64,000 nucleotides of DNA, taken from assembly GCA_902729315.2 (NCBI GenBank), contig LR746274.1, forward strand, positions 1,240,001 through 1,304,000, read 5' to 3'. Under the pieces are notes generated by a model that saw nothing but the letters and a program-made list of their open reading frames with translations, had not been told where the DNA came from and made no database searches. The position numbers and the translations under genes were made by a program. Numbering within the stretch: position 1 is the stretch's first letter; every line of letters begins with the position of its first letter. This stretch comes from Spirodela intermedia (Eukaryota > Streptophyta > Magnoliopsida > Alismatales > Araceae). Positions 36,310 through 47,293 of this stretch are shown piece after piece.

Positions 36310-38690
36310 ATGGCGCTCTCTTCTCTCCGCCTTCGGAGGGCTCTCGCGATCACCTCCTCCTTCGTCAACCACCGCCCCTTCTCAGCGGCGGCGTTCGTGT
36401 CCCCGTATTCCGAGCCCAACTTGATCCCCTCCTCGAAGCTCGGGTCCTTGTCGTCGCTGATGCGTCCAGGAAGCCCCCGCGGTCGTCCGAACTGCGCGGT
36501 ACAGTCTCTCTCTTTCCGGTCCTCGGCCCCGTCGTGCGATCGCCGGTCGGGCGATGGCGACGACAGGAAGATCGATCCGGATGAGATTCTCTTCGAGGGT
36601 TGCGACTACAATCACTGGCTTATCACGATGGAATTCCCCAAAGACCCCAAGCCCACGCCTGAGGAGATGGTGGAGACCTACGTGCAGACGTTGGCCAAGG
36701 TCGTGGGGAGGTAAACTCGAAATTTCGTCCTTACTTTTATTTTTTTCTCCTTCTATGGCAACTACGGTGAAGTGATGATTAAGGCTGAGAATTTCTTGTT
36801 AGGGTTGCTTCAGGGATACCCCGTTTTGTGGTTTTATTTATTTCTTTCCACTCATCTATTTTTGCCTGAATGAGGGTCATTTGTCTCTGTTATTTTCCCT
36901 TAATCGGCGTTGAGAAGCTCTTATCTGGCTGGCTCTGATGATCATCTTTTGGCTTCAATAAATCTATTGATTAAATTTATTTTCAGTGTTCTTGTTTTTT
37001 TTTTGTTTTTTTTTTACCAGCAACTTCCTTGGATTATAAACTTCATGTCTCCTTTGTGCTGTATTTCGCCCTAGCTTCTCAATTTTGGATAAATTTAGGA
37101 CTTTTTTAGAGCGACATACTAATCTGGGTAGGTGTTGATGTCAGTGTGGAGGAGGCAAAGAAACGAATGTACGCATGCAGTACAACGACATACAATGGAT
37201 TTCAGGCTGTGATGACTGAAGAAATGTCTGAAAAATTCAGAGGTATGATTTTTTTTGCCGAATCCCCCCCCCCCCATCACCCTTCTTCTTTTTTTTCAAT
37301 CTTAACGTGAGGATTGACCACTTAACCTGGTATAATGTTTGATTTGTGTTCCTGACAATCAGGTCTACCTGGAGTTGTTTTCATTCTACCTGATTCTTAC
37401 ATCGATCCTGTGAACAAGGAGTATGGAGGTTCGTTTGTTTCCTCTTTACTAATTTTGATTATCTTTTTAATGATCTGTGCAGTTCAATTGACCCATAAAA
37501 ATGGAAATTCATCTGAGGTATCTATTGATCACTTCCCATGATGATTGACCTACCACAACCCTGTGCATTTCATTTATTCATACTAAGGATTCATCTGTGG
37601 TTACACTCTGTTCCTCTTTATGAATTAAAAAATAAAAAAAAAGTTTCAACTGCATCATAAAATTAGTATTCATCTGGGACTCTGATCATTTATTTAATTA
37701 CATACTATTAGGATCTAGCTGCGAATTCACCCATGCCCCTCATGAGGAGCAATCAGCTTTGGAATATTTTTTACCACCTTCTTAGCTTAATCAAATTCCT
37801 CGTCGACAACTACTTTTCATGGTTGACCAACCCGTGCAGTATGAACCAGCTTTCCATTTATTTACCCCACCGGGCATCCATCCATGCCCAACCCTCTGCT
37901 TGCTCTTCACGGTCAATCCCACTCATCCATCAGACAAAGGAGGGCTTGGCAACAGCAGTTCACCCGACTTCGATTGTCCTGATATTCAGGTGATAAATAC
38001 GACAACGGTGTCATCACTCCTAGGCCTCCCCCAGTGCAGTATGGGAGACAAGGCAGGTACGGCGACCGGAACAGGAACTACGACCGACCGAGGTTCGACC
38101 GGCAGCAGCAGGGCGGCGGTGGGCCCTCCTTTGACCGCCAGGGCCCCCCTCCTCCTCATGGCGAAGGAAGGAATTTCCCACCGCCACCAAACTACGGCGG
38201 CCCCTCTGAAAGAAGGGATCATTTTCCTCCTCCCGGCGGAAGGGACGGCTTCCCGGGAGAGAGGAGGGAGCCATCTCCCCAATTCCAGAGGGGCCCCTAC
38301 CAAGGCCAGGATGGGAGTTTTCCTCAAGAAGGCAGAGACTTCTCTCAAGGGCCCCCCAGGGGAGGTAATTTCCCGCAGGGTGGCCCAGATCACAGACGAG
38401 GAATGGGTTCTGGTTATGGCGGAGGTTATCAGCCACAGGGGCCTGGATCCGGGCAGAGTCACCAGGGTCCTCCTCCTGGGCAGAACTTCTCCAGGCCCGG
38501 AGAAGGGTACCCGCCGCCGCCACCGCCGCCTCCCTTTGAACAGCGCGGCTGGGATGGGCCGAACCAGTCTGGAACAAACCAGGTATTCTTTCTACTTCTG
38601 ATTTTGGACAGACCGACCAGCTGAGATCGTTTCTTCTTCTGATTTAGATGAATCTTTGGGTAACTCTGTTGAATGCAGGGGGAACATTGA
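36310..38690 (+). CDS. MORF1: Multiple organellar RNA editing factor (MORF1-like)
   Basis: MORF/RIP proteins bind PPR proteins and are needed for C-to-U editing in organelles. Five coding exons: 36310-36710, 37145-37242, 37363-37428, 37990-38582 and 38679-38690, giving 389 residues. The N-terminal about 85 residues are Ser/Arg-rich and look like a mitochondrial presequence. The MORF domain begins at [20 protein letters not shown] and continues through [40 protein letters not shown] and [16 protein letters not shown]. The long Gly/Pro/Gln/Arg-rich tail (about 190 residues, low complexity) is typical of MORF1 and MORF8. The wording of the core matches remembered MORF1 best. The last coding exon is only 12 bases (GEH-stop). 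Confidence 0.92.
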
Positions 38691-39181
38691 GGAGCTCACA
38701 AGCATGTGGTGGCGGCGATCTGCGAGCCAAGGAGGCATCACCATTTCTTCTTCGGGCACATCTTCTTTTGTTGAGCTGTAGGCCGGGATGGGCTGGTTTA
38801 GTTTCCTCGCTTCTGCTGTAAGACAATTACTGCATGTGTTGGGTGATAAGACTTGGGAACATTCTGCTTGCTGCCCCCCTATACACACTCTCGTGATGTG
38901 AAGTCTCCCTCCAAGAAACCGACTGGATCAGATCAAGGCCGGATTTTTTCTTTCTATTATAAGAAAAGAGAATGTTTGTAGGATTTTCTGCCTTAATATC
39001 TTTCAATTTTTCTTATATGGGTATATAAATGACGCAAATTCCCTGATTTGAACCTTTAATGGAGGTTTTAGTCGCATTCGCGGTGGTCCTGGGGTTTAAG
39101 AATCCCTCCACAAGGCTCGCCTGTCTCAGAGATGATTGACGGACGATTAACCAGCTAGCTTCCGGAAGTCAACGATGTCGG
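38691..39181. other. Convergent spacer MORF1 / TH1
   Basis: This is 3' UTR sequence of both genes. No other feature is seen. Confidence 0.5.
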
Positions 39182-42100
39182 TTAGACAGCACTGTTGACC
39201 ACAGCGCTCGTCAGAACCGCCTTCAGCTTCCGGGTCTCCGCGACGATCGATTCCTGGTCGAACACAGCGGAGACAACAGCCACACCTTTCAAAGTGGGGG
39301 TGGCGATCTCCATCACCGAGCTCGCGTTCCCCGCTCCGATCCCTCCGATGGCGACGACGGGAAGCTCGGAGGCCATGCAGACGGTTCTGAGCCCGTCCAG
39401 TCCGACGGTGACGTTGTTGGCCTTCGTGTTGGTGGGGAAGACACCGCCGCAGCCCACGTAGTCGGCACCGCCGGCGAACGCCGCCGCCGCCTGCGCCGGA
39501 GTCTTGCAGGAGACGCCGATGATCTTTGCGGGGCCGAGGAGGGAGCGGGCGAGGTGCGCCGGCATGTCGGACTGGCCGACATGGACGCCATCGGCGCCGC
39601 AGGCGAGGGCGACGTCAACGCGGTCGTTGATGAGGAGGGGGACCCCGCGGGGGCGGCAGATCTCCACGCACGCCCTAGCCGCCTCCACGAACTCGCGGGT
39701 CTCCGCCTCCTTTTCTCTGGATGTCAGTGTCAGTGTTTGATGATGGTAGTGAGAATTATTAAGCATCTTGGGAGATAACTTTGAGCATCCATATATATAT
39801 ATGTATATGATGCATACATAAGTAAATGTAGAGAGAGAGAGAGCAGACTAGGACATGCAAGTGAGAAGATTCAAGAAGAGGAATATGCTCAAAGAATCTA
39901 AATAATTCACAGAAAGAATCGAGAGAGAGAGAGAGAGAGAGAGCAGGGGAGAGCAAATGCAAGTGAGAAGATTTAGGAAGAGGATAAGAATCTAAATCAT
40001 TCACAGAGAGAATCGAGAAAGATAGAGATAGATAGAGAGAGAGAGAGCAGAGCAGAGCAGAGAGAGAGAGAGCAGGGGAGGGCAAATGCAAGTGAGAAGA
40101 TTTAAGAAGAGGAATATGCTCAAAGAATCTAAATCATTCACGGAAAGAATCGAGAAAGATAAAGATGGATAGAGATGGATAGAGATAGAGCAGAGCAGAG
40201 AGAGAGCAGGGGAGAGCAAACGCAAGTGATAAGATTTAAGAAGAGGAGTATGCCCAAAGAATCTAAATCATTCACAGAAAGAGTCGAGAGAGAGAGAGAG
40301 CATTACATCTTTCTCGATTGGTTGCCAAAAATGAGGAGATTTCAAGAACAGCATTACATCCAAGCGGAACATGATCACGATTGGTTGCCGAAAAATGATT
40401 GCAGACGCCGCAAGTAGACAATTTACTTGACGGATGGAGTGTTTTCTCACCACCTGAATATGGAATCTTGATGTTACGACTAACCTCAGCTGAACCATGG
40501 TGGCTCCTCCTTCTATGACAGACTTCACGGCTTCAGTGATGGAGCGGCCCCACTTCTTGTTCATCCTTGAGTCCGTCACAGCATATAAGAACAGGTCATT
40601 TGGATCAAATCGACGCTTCTCGCTCGTATTATCCATATGATCATTGAGCTTGAAGAAGTGGTCAAAGGGTCCCTGAGGACCGGCACCTATGGCAATATCT
40701 TTGCTGTAACGAAGTGCATTCTCGACAAAGTTCTTGGCCGCCTGCCGATCACAGAAGGGAGAACAGATAAAAACAAAAGTTTTTTTCTTTCATAAGAGAT
40801 TAAAAAAATACAAGAAACAAACAATCATAGGAAGAATAATACTCCAAAAGGCTTGCCATGGAGGAGATCATGATAAATAGATAAAGAACCTTAACAGCTT
40901 GAGGCATTGAGGAGCCTTTGGCAAGTTCTGCTGCTATAGACGAAGCCAGTGTACAGCCAGTACCATGGGTGTTGCGGGTCTTCACACGCTGCCCGTGTAA
41001 CTCGAGGAATTGCTCACCTAGAGAAAGTCAACCCACGGATAAATCCAGATAATCTAGAGAAGTTCAAGGGCTGGGGAAGATATTTCTAGTTTTTCAGAGG
41101 ATCAAGGATGCTCACCATCAAAGAACACGTCGACAGCATCTGAGGAATCTGAAAGATGCCCACCCTTCACAATTACATTTCTGTGAATAAGAAAGATTTA
41201 ATCTTACCGTTCCACCATTAAAAAGTATTCAATCATCACCAGCACAAAAAAACTACGACTGACTGGACATATTAAATAAGGAATTCCCACATAGAGTGAT
41301 CAATAAGATGATACCATGTATTAGCTATTGGGGTACATGAATGACTGACTCTACACATTTGTTACGAACAGGAGGCACTACCTTGCAACCAAGGAAATTG
41401 AAATGACGTCTGTCAACGCCAGGCAGATGGGACAATTTTCAGCTGAGGATGTATCCATATCCATCACTCATGTGCAAAACATAGTCGGATCGCGTGGAAA
41501 AAGCAACAGACTTCTGAAATGCTAACCTGGGACCCAATTTATGTATGGATCTAGCAGCAGTGTACATGTCGGCCACAGTTTCCAGAGACTGCCCACCAAG
41601 CAGTGCGGAGGCTTCTATTAGATTTGGTGTCACTATATCAGCCATTGGAAGAAGTTCTTCACTGCGTGATCATCAGTAAATTAGATTCCGCGGAACATAT
41701 TTACACTTTCTTAACAAAACAGAGGCTAGAATACACATGAACTGTTCCTATATTATGCAGCATAAGGAGGCCATGTTTAACAACATGCAGTAATGAAATA
41801 ATCGTCTAGGTTTCATGCGTGAAGATGAAATTAGATGGAAAAGGTGCTGTTTATACCGAAGTACATCCAGGATAGCTGGAGCCGCAAGTACATCACCACT
41901 TGTGGATACCATGACAGGATCAACCACTAAAGCTGCCTTCGAAAGTGTAAGACTATGAATAGAGAATTTTTCATAACAAGAAAGACTTGTGCCAGCATTT
42001 TCTGATAACTTCGCATACCTTTAACGTGGAACTCTTTAATCTTATCACATAAAGCTTTGATTATGTCAACAGATGGAAGCATGCCAGTCTTCACCTGACG

Positions 42101-43509
42101 GATTAATAATCATAGCTGCTTTTCAGGACATGCTCAAGCTGAATATATGTATGTATATATGTTTCAGGTGCTAAACGCAGCTACACTAGGTACAGAATCT
42201 ATAAATCCAGAAAAGGGGTTACTTCTCTGAATGATTAATAATCAGTGCTGCAGCATAGTGTAATACCTGATTATGATAATAAGCAATAAGCAATAGAGTT
42301 GGAAATTTTCCTATACTCAGCGAGACATACAGAAGCTAAGCATCCAACTTGAAACAAATATGAGGAAGATCCCTGAAACATAGCCTACGAACTATGCAAG
42401 CAACACCTAAAATTATTTCATTATTACCTCTTTTCCTGCTCACCCTCTGGTCTTGTAGCTTTAGGTTTTCTGTGAAAACATACATGAGATTCCTAAAACA
42501 AATCTGACATGAATCTACCAAACCTGAGGCGTGTCTGAACAATTCTCAAACTATAAAGTAAACCCTGATAAATAAAGATAACCAGCTTTCTAAAAAAATT
42601 ATGGCTGAAGCAGAAATGATGCTTATCATCATGAAGATCAAAACAATCACTCCTTACGGACTCTTGGCAGCTAGTATCAACAGAGATCTGGCAGTGGCCA
42701 ATCCTGAAAGAGACTCTTCTCACACGGGTTACTCTTGAACATGATTGAGGTCAGTTGGGTGATGATCAGAATTGTTAGTGTTGAAATCCGATTAGATGTT
42801 AGTGAATAGTAAAAGCCCGAATGCAATTCTGCCAAAAATTTAAAACTAACGGAGTAAGGCAATGGTACAATATCCTTCTCAGAACGGGATATGGCTTACC
42901 ACATCCACCTCCATATCAGAAAGCACCGACCTCAGCTGATCCTCAACAAAATCTACGGGAACCGGATGAACTCCCTTTGGAACAAAACAAACACACCACC
43001 ACGGGCCTCAGTCAGTCATCAGCAAAAGCAAACGCAATGTGAAAGCTATCGAGCAATTACTCCTCCGAGTAAGAATCCAACCTGAACTCCCAGAGTATTC
43101 TGCGCAGTGACTGCAGTGATCACCGACGAGCAGTAAACTCCAAGCGCCCCGCAGGCTTTGAGATCGGCCTGGATCCCAGCGCCGGCGCCGGAATCAGACC
43201 CAGCGACAGTCAATACGTGGGGAGCCTTACGTTTACCAGCGCCCTCCACCTGCTCCATCCCTCCCGACGATGCTACCGCAGCCCGCGCCCTGCGACTCTC
43301 CGTAGAGATAGACCAGGAGACCTCAAATCCTCCGGCGGCAACTCCGCAAAACAGGTTCGACAGGGATCGGTCACGAGAGACGACGAGAACCTGCAGAGAC
43401 GCACGTCAAACAGTGATCATACTGCGTAGAGAGGAAAGGGCGGCGGATGGGGGGCCCCGACACTTACTCGAGGAGGTGGCGATGGCGGACGAAGGGCCAC
43501 CGGTGCCAT
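39182..43509 (-). CDS. TH1: Thiamin biosynthetic bifunctional enzyme TH1 (HMP-P kinase / TMP synthase)
   Basis: TH1 phosphorylates HMP-P and condenses HMP-PP with HET-P to thiamin monophosphate in the chloroplast. Ten exons in phase: 43509-43468, 43390-43082, 42974-42900, 42094-42019, 41932-41857, 41661-41527, 41180-41116, 41017-40890, 40741-40485 and 39716-39182, giving 565 residues. The ThiD-like half shows [64 protein letters not shown]-type [20 protein letters not shown] and [20 protein letters not shown]. The ThiE half shows [78 protein letters not shown] and [19 protein letters not shown] propose a tiny first exon plus intron that adds about 60 transit-like residues (Ser/Arg/Ala-rich) ahead of [11 protein letters not shown]. 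If this is wrong, the start is 43258. Confidence 0.95.
39835..40305. repeat. GA-rich minisatellite in last TH1 intron, four units
   Basis: Four units each contain GCAAGTGAxAAGATTxAxGA, GAATCTAAATxATTCAC and AGAATCGAGA followed by GA/GATA-rich spacer. The GCAAGTG landmarks fall at about 39858, 39959, 40087 and 40222, so spacing is roughly 100-135 bases, varying with the simple-repeat part. Confidence 0.9.
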
Positions 43510-43666
43510 CAGAAAGAGGGTAGTATCTCTACGGTAACAGTGGCCGGTGAGGGCGGCCTCTCGGGGAAGACGATTGGCCTTCACACAATCAACCAACTAT
43601 AATCCTCCACGTGTCGGCTAATCTCGTTAAACCCCGCGGAGAGTTTCCCGCCCCAACTCTCCCGCT
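43510..43666. promoter_or_regulatory. Bidirectional promoter between TH1 and the PPR gene
   Basis: Only about 157 bases separate the proposed TH1 start (minus) from the PPR start (plus), so the two head-to-head genes must share a promoter region or overlap leaders. It contains a CACGTG G-box at 43608-43613. Confidence 0.6.
43608..43613. promoter_or_regulatory. G-box CACGTG in the shared promoter
   Basis: A palindromic CACGTG (context CCACGTGTC) is placed about 54 bases before the PPR start and 98 bases before the TH1 start. It can act in both directions. Its role is inference. Confidence 0.4.
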
Positions 43667-45550
43667 ATGGCGGTGGCGGCGGCGGTGCTCACCGGTGGAG
43701 CCCTCCCGACCCGCCACCGTCGTCAAGACCCGATTTTGGAGCTGCTACAGAGATGCAGGGGAGCAGACGGGTTCCCCCCAATCCACGCCAGAATCATCAA
43801 GGCGGGGAGGCACAAGGACTCCTTCCTGCTCTTCAAGGTCCTGCGGCTCTGCCATGAATGGGGTTCCCCCGACTGCGCGTCCACAATCTTCGAGACGATC
43901 GAGTTTCCGGACGTCTACCACTACACGGCGATCATCGCCGGTAAGCTCGCCGGAGGATCCCCCATCGAGGCCGTCGCCTGGTACTCTCGCATGGCGGCGG
44001 ACGGCATCTCGCCGGATTCCTTCGTGGCCTCGTACGCCCTCAGAGCGTGCGCCCTCGCGGCGGCCTCAGCAGAAGGGAAGCAGCTCCACGCGCAGATCCT
44101 GAAGCAGGGGTCGAGCTTGAGCTCCTCCCGGCCTGTGTGGATGAGGCTGCTCGAGTTCTACGGAAAGTGCGGGGAGTTCACCAGTGCCCGGAAGGTGTTC
44201 GATGAAATGCCGGACAAGGACGCAGTAGCCTCCACCATCCTCATCTCCTGCTACGTCGGCTTCGGCATGGTGGAGAAGGCGCTTGCCACCTTTGAGGATG
44301 CCATGGAGAAGGACACCACCTGCTGGACTGCCATGATCGACGGGCTCGCCCGCAACGGGCGAATGAGCGAGGCCCTGGAGCTCTTCCGGCGGATGCAGAG
44401 GGAGGAAGTGAGGCCCAACGAGGTCACCCTTGTCTGCGTCCTCTCCGCCTGTTCACAGCTCGGAGCCCTCGAGCTCGGCAGATGGGTTCACTCTTACGTC
44501 GGCAAGTACGGCATCCAGTTGAACGTCTTCCTTGGCTCCGCTCTCATCGACATGTACTGTCGCTGTGGCAGCCTGGAGGATGCCCGCAAGGTGTTCGCCG
44601 AAATGCCCCACAGGGACGTGGTCTCCTACAACGCCATGATCGGGGGCCTCGCGCTGCACGGGCGGAGCAGCGACGCCGTGGTGCTGTTCCAGGCCATGGA
44701 GACAAGAGGGCTGCGGCCCACGGCGGCCACCTACGTGGGGGTCCTCAACGCCTGCAGCCATGGCGGGCTGGTGGAGCTCGGTTTCCAGATCTTCGAGGCC
44801 ATGAAGCGGGATCATGGCATGGAGCCGCAGATCGAGCACTACGGCTGCATGGTGGACCTCCTCGCGCGCGTGGGGCGCCTGCAAGAGGCCTACGAGTTCA
44901 TCACCCAGAGGATGAAGATAGAGCCCGATCACGTCATCTGGTGCTCCCTCCTCGGCGCCTGCAAGCTCCACCGGGACCTCCCCTTGGGGGAGAAGATCGC
45001 CAGAATCCTCACCGGCGGCGCCGACGCCGCCGCCGACTCAGGGACATACATCCTAGCTGCCAATGTGTACGCTGCGTTCGGGAAGTGGGAGGAGTCAGCG
45101 AGGATAAGGGAGAAGATGAGGCGGAGAGGGGTGGCGAAGGAACCGGGTTGCAGCGCCATTGAGGTCGGCGGGGAGGTCCATGAATTCCTTCTTGGGGACA
45201 TCCGCCATCGGCGGCGGAGGGAGATCTACCAGAAGCTAGCGGAGTTAGGGGAGGCGCTGAGGTTGAACGGGTACTCCCCGGCGACGGAGGAGGTGCTGCA
45301 GGACGTCGGCGAGGTGGAGAAGAAGCGGGCGCTGGAGATTCACAGCGAGCGGCTGGCCATCTGCTATGGGCTGATCTCGACGGAGGAGGGGGCGACGATC
45401 CGGGTGGTGAAGAACCTGCGAGTGTGCAACGACTGCCACGCCATGATCAAGCTCGTGACGAAGATCACCGGGAGAAAGATCGTCGTCAGGGACAGAAACC
45501 GGTTCCACCACTTCGAGGATGGGGCCTGCTCCTGTGGGGATTTCTGGTGA
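43667..45550 (+). CDS. OTP80: DYW-class pentatricopeptide repeat protein, OTP80-like
   Basis: This is a PLS-class PPR protein, predicted to bind a specific organellar transcript and direct C-to-U editing. It is intronless, 627 residues and strongly GC-rich. PPR units run from about residue 80 to 430, e.g. CWTAMIDGLARNGRMSEALE, GALELGRWVHSYVGKYGIQL, NVFLGSALIDMYCRCGSLED and VSYNAMIGGLALHGRSSDAV. E-type motifs follow (EPDHVIWCSLLGACKLHRDL, KEPGCSAIEVGGEVHEFLLG). The C-terminal DYW deaminase has a PG-box-like GYSPATEEVLQDV, zinc-site HSE (HSERLAICYGLIS), CxxC in NLRVCNDCHAMIKL, and ends HHFEDGACSCGDFW, with DFW instead of DYW. The N-terminal two thirds resemble Arabidopsis OTP80 (At5g59200), which I recall as lacking a DYW domain. 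The start fits a short plastid or mitochondrial presequence. Confidence 0.93.
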   Translation: MAVAAAVLTGGALPTRHRRQDPILELLQRCRGADGFPPIHARIIKAGRHKDSFLLFKVLRLCHEWGSPDCASTIFETIEFPDVYHYTAIIAGKLAGGSPIEAVAWYSRMAADGISPDSFVASYALRACALAAASAEGKQLHAQILKQGSSLSSSRPVWMRLLEFYGKCGEFTSARKVFDEMPDKDAVASTILISCYVGFGMVEKALATFEDAMEKDTTCWTAMIDGLARNGRMSEALELFRRMQREEVRPNEVTLVCVLSACSQLGALELGRWVHSYVGKYGIQLNVFLGSALIDMYCRCGSLEDARKVFAEMPHRDVVSYNAMIGGLALHGRSSDAVVLFQAMETRGLRPTAATYVGVLNACSHGGLVELGFQIFEAMKRDHGMEPQIEHYGCMVDLLARVGRLQEAYEFITQRMKIEPDHVIWCSLLGACKLHRDLPLGEKIARILTGGADAAADSGTYILAANVYAAFGKWEESARIREKMRRRGVAKEPGCSAIEVGGEVHEFLLGDIRHRRRREIYQKLAELGEALRLNGYSPATEEVLQDVGEVEKKRALEIHSERLAICYGLISTEEGATIRVVKNLRVCNDCHAMIKLVTKITGRKIVVRDRNRFHHFEDGACSCGDFW

Positions 45551-45689
45551 CCACCCTCTTGCTCCAGGGGAGGGGGGAGAACAGTCATTACTAATCAGCC
45601 CCAAGATGACAACTCAAGATCCCATCTAGAACAATTTGGGCATGGATAACACAGAGGGAAAGGACCGATTGACAGAAGTGCCAGAATAT

Positions 45690-45798
45690 GATTCTTTCTC
45701 TCCACTGTCTTCCTCACCCTCGTCGTCCTTCTCCAAGCCTTTCTTCCTTCACTCTTCTCCAACCCTCCTCGTGATTCTTTCTCTCCACTGTCTTCCTC
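45690..45798. repeat. 26-bp exact duplication, 83-bp offset
   Basis: GATTCTTTCTCTCCACTGTC plus the following TTCCTC occurs at 45690-45715 and again at 45773-45798 in CT-rich DNA downstream of the PPR stop. Confidence 0.85.
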
Positions 45799-45856
45799 CT
45801 TTTACCCTCCTGCAGCCTCCTTTGAGAGCTTTCCCATCCTCCTCCACTTCGAGCGA

Positions 45857-45862
45857 AATAAA
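45857..45862 (+). terminator. AATAAA polyadenylation signal, PPR gene
   Basis: AATAAAATAAA lies about 310 bases after the PPR stop codon. Confidence 0.4.
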
Positions 45863-47293
45863 ATAAAGTTTGTATCTTTATAGGCTTAATTTCACCTGGG
45901 TTCAAATTTTCGAAGGAAAAAGCATTCTTATAGTGGAGTTTCAGAATATGATTTAAGGAAAATATCATTTACTCCAGACATCCCCAACCCCAACCTGGCA
46001 AGCTTGGAGAGGAGCTGAATGTGCAGATGTCAGATGATGGAAGGGGATAGCAGCATATAACCACAGTCCATGGCAAGTGGCAATCCAAGGCAGTGATGAC
46101 CATCGGCAGAAATGAATCATCTACTTCCGATTATCCTTCCATCTACTTTACATAAACTCGCCCCTATCTCACATGAACAGTTTTCTCATTTCGCCCTCCG
46201 ACAACAACTATAAGGATCAATCATCCTTTGATCTACCTAATCCAAGTGACACCAGCTATTATCCTTCTTCCAATTCAAGGGAAGATTGGGGTTTTCTCCC
46301 GCAGCCAATGGACCTCAGTCGATTCAGATCATGATCAGCTGATTAAAATCGAGAACAATCAAATCTCTACTTTCTATTCGTGCTGGGAGCTTCACCAAGC
46401 TTGGTCAAGAGGGGAAAAAAGGGGGAATTCCCAGGTTGAAATCCATGCGCTGTACTGTACAAGAGTTTGGGTAATGATGTCGGGGAGTGGTTCATTTCCT
46501 AATTCCAACCCAGATAAAATTCTTGAAATAAAGTGATATCCAAGATAGATACAACACGAGGGTACCTCAGCTTCTTCAGTAATGCCCACCTCCATTTGCA
46601 GCCACCGCAAGTGCGGACGTGAGCAATGCTACAAGTGATCCCCCGTTACTTCTCATGAGGCTGTGAAATGTGGAATGGGAGCATGTAATTCTTGGAATAG
46701 TCAACTCTGATTCGTTCTGTTTTCAGTGGTTTTGATCAGAGGCCTCTGCTCATTATTACCCTCATTGAATCGTCTGTTTCTCCCATATCTGACACCCAGT
46801 TGTTACTCTCTACTACTTAAGGAAGATCAATCACAAGCATGGAAAAAAAGCTATAAAGCAACACACGTGGGGCTACCCGAACCTGAAGAGCAGAAGATGC
46901 CCATTTAAATTAAAATTAAAAAATAAAACTCCAAATCAAGATTAACTTACCAGCATTGATGGAATTCCAAGCACTGAAAACGGAAATAGAAAATATACAC
47001 ATTCTGAGAACAACATAGAGTGAAAGGGGCAAAGAAATCAGAGTCGACTGGAAACAACCCCTACGGTATGTTCCACGAGAACAAGATCACTGAAAGGGAC
47101 AACCAGTCATTGCCATAAGCACCATAAACAAACAGTATTACATCATCCTCAGAGCAATGCAATGAAAAACAAAGAGGAAAAGTTGCATTTATTACATTGA
47201 AACAAAATGCAGAAGAAATTTAGGTTTTCCCGGCAGAATGGCGTTGAAGCAGTCGAAACATTCTGCAGTTTTGGGCCGCCAGAAATCAGGCAC

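Larger units (their letters stand above)
45551..47293. other. Intergenic region, no gene recognised
   Basis: The left part is PPR 3' UTR with a short tandem duplication. The middle (46000-47000) has several open frames of 60-100 codons without family resemblance or coherent splice structure. The right end is 3' UTR of the minus-strand ferredoxin-like gene. Confidence 0.5.

Noticed and set aside
37819-38601. 260-codon plus-strand open frame overlapping MORF1
   Set aside because: It runs through a MORF1 intron and the low-complexity exon in a different frame. The MORF1 frame has conserved domains and phase-matched splice sites.
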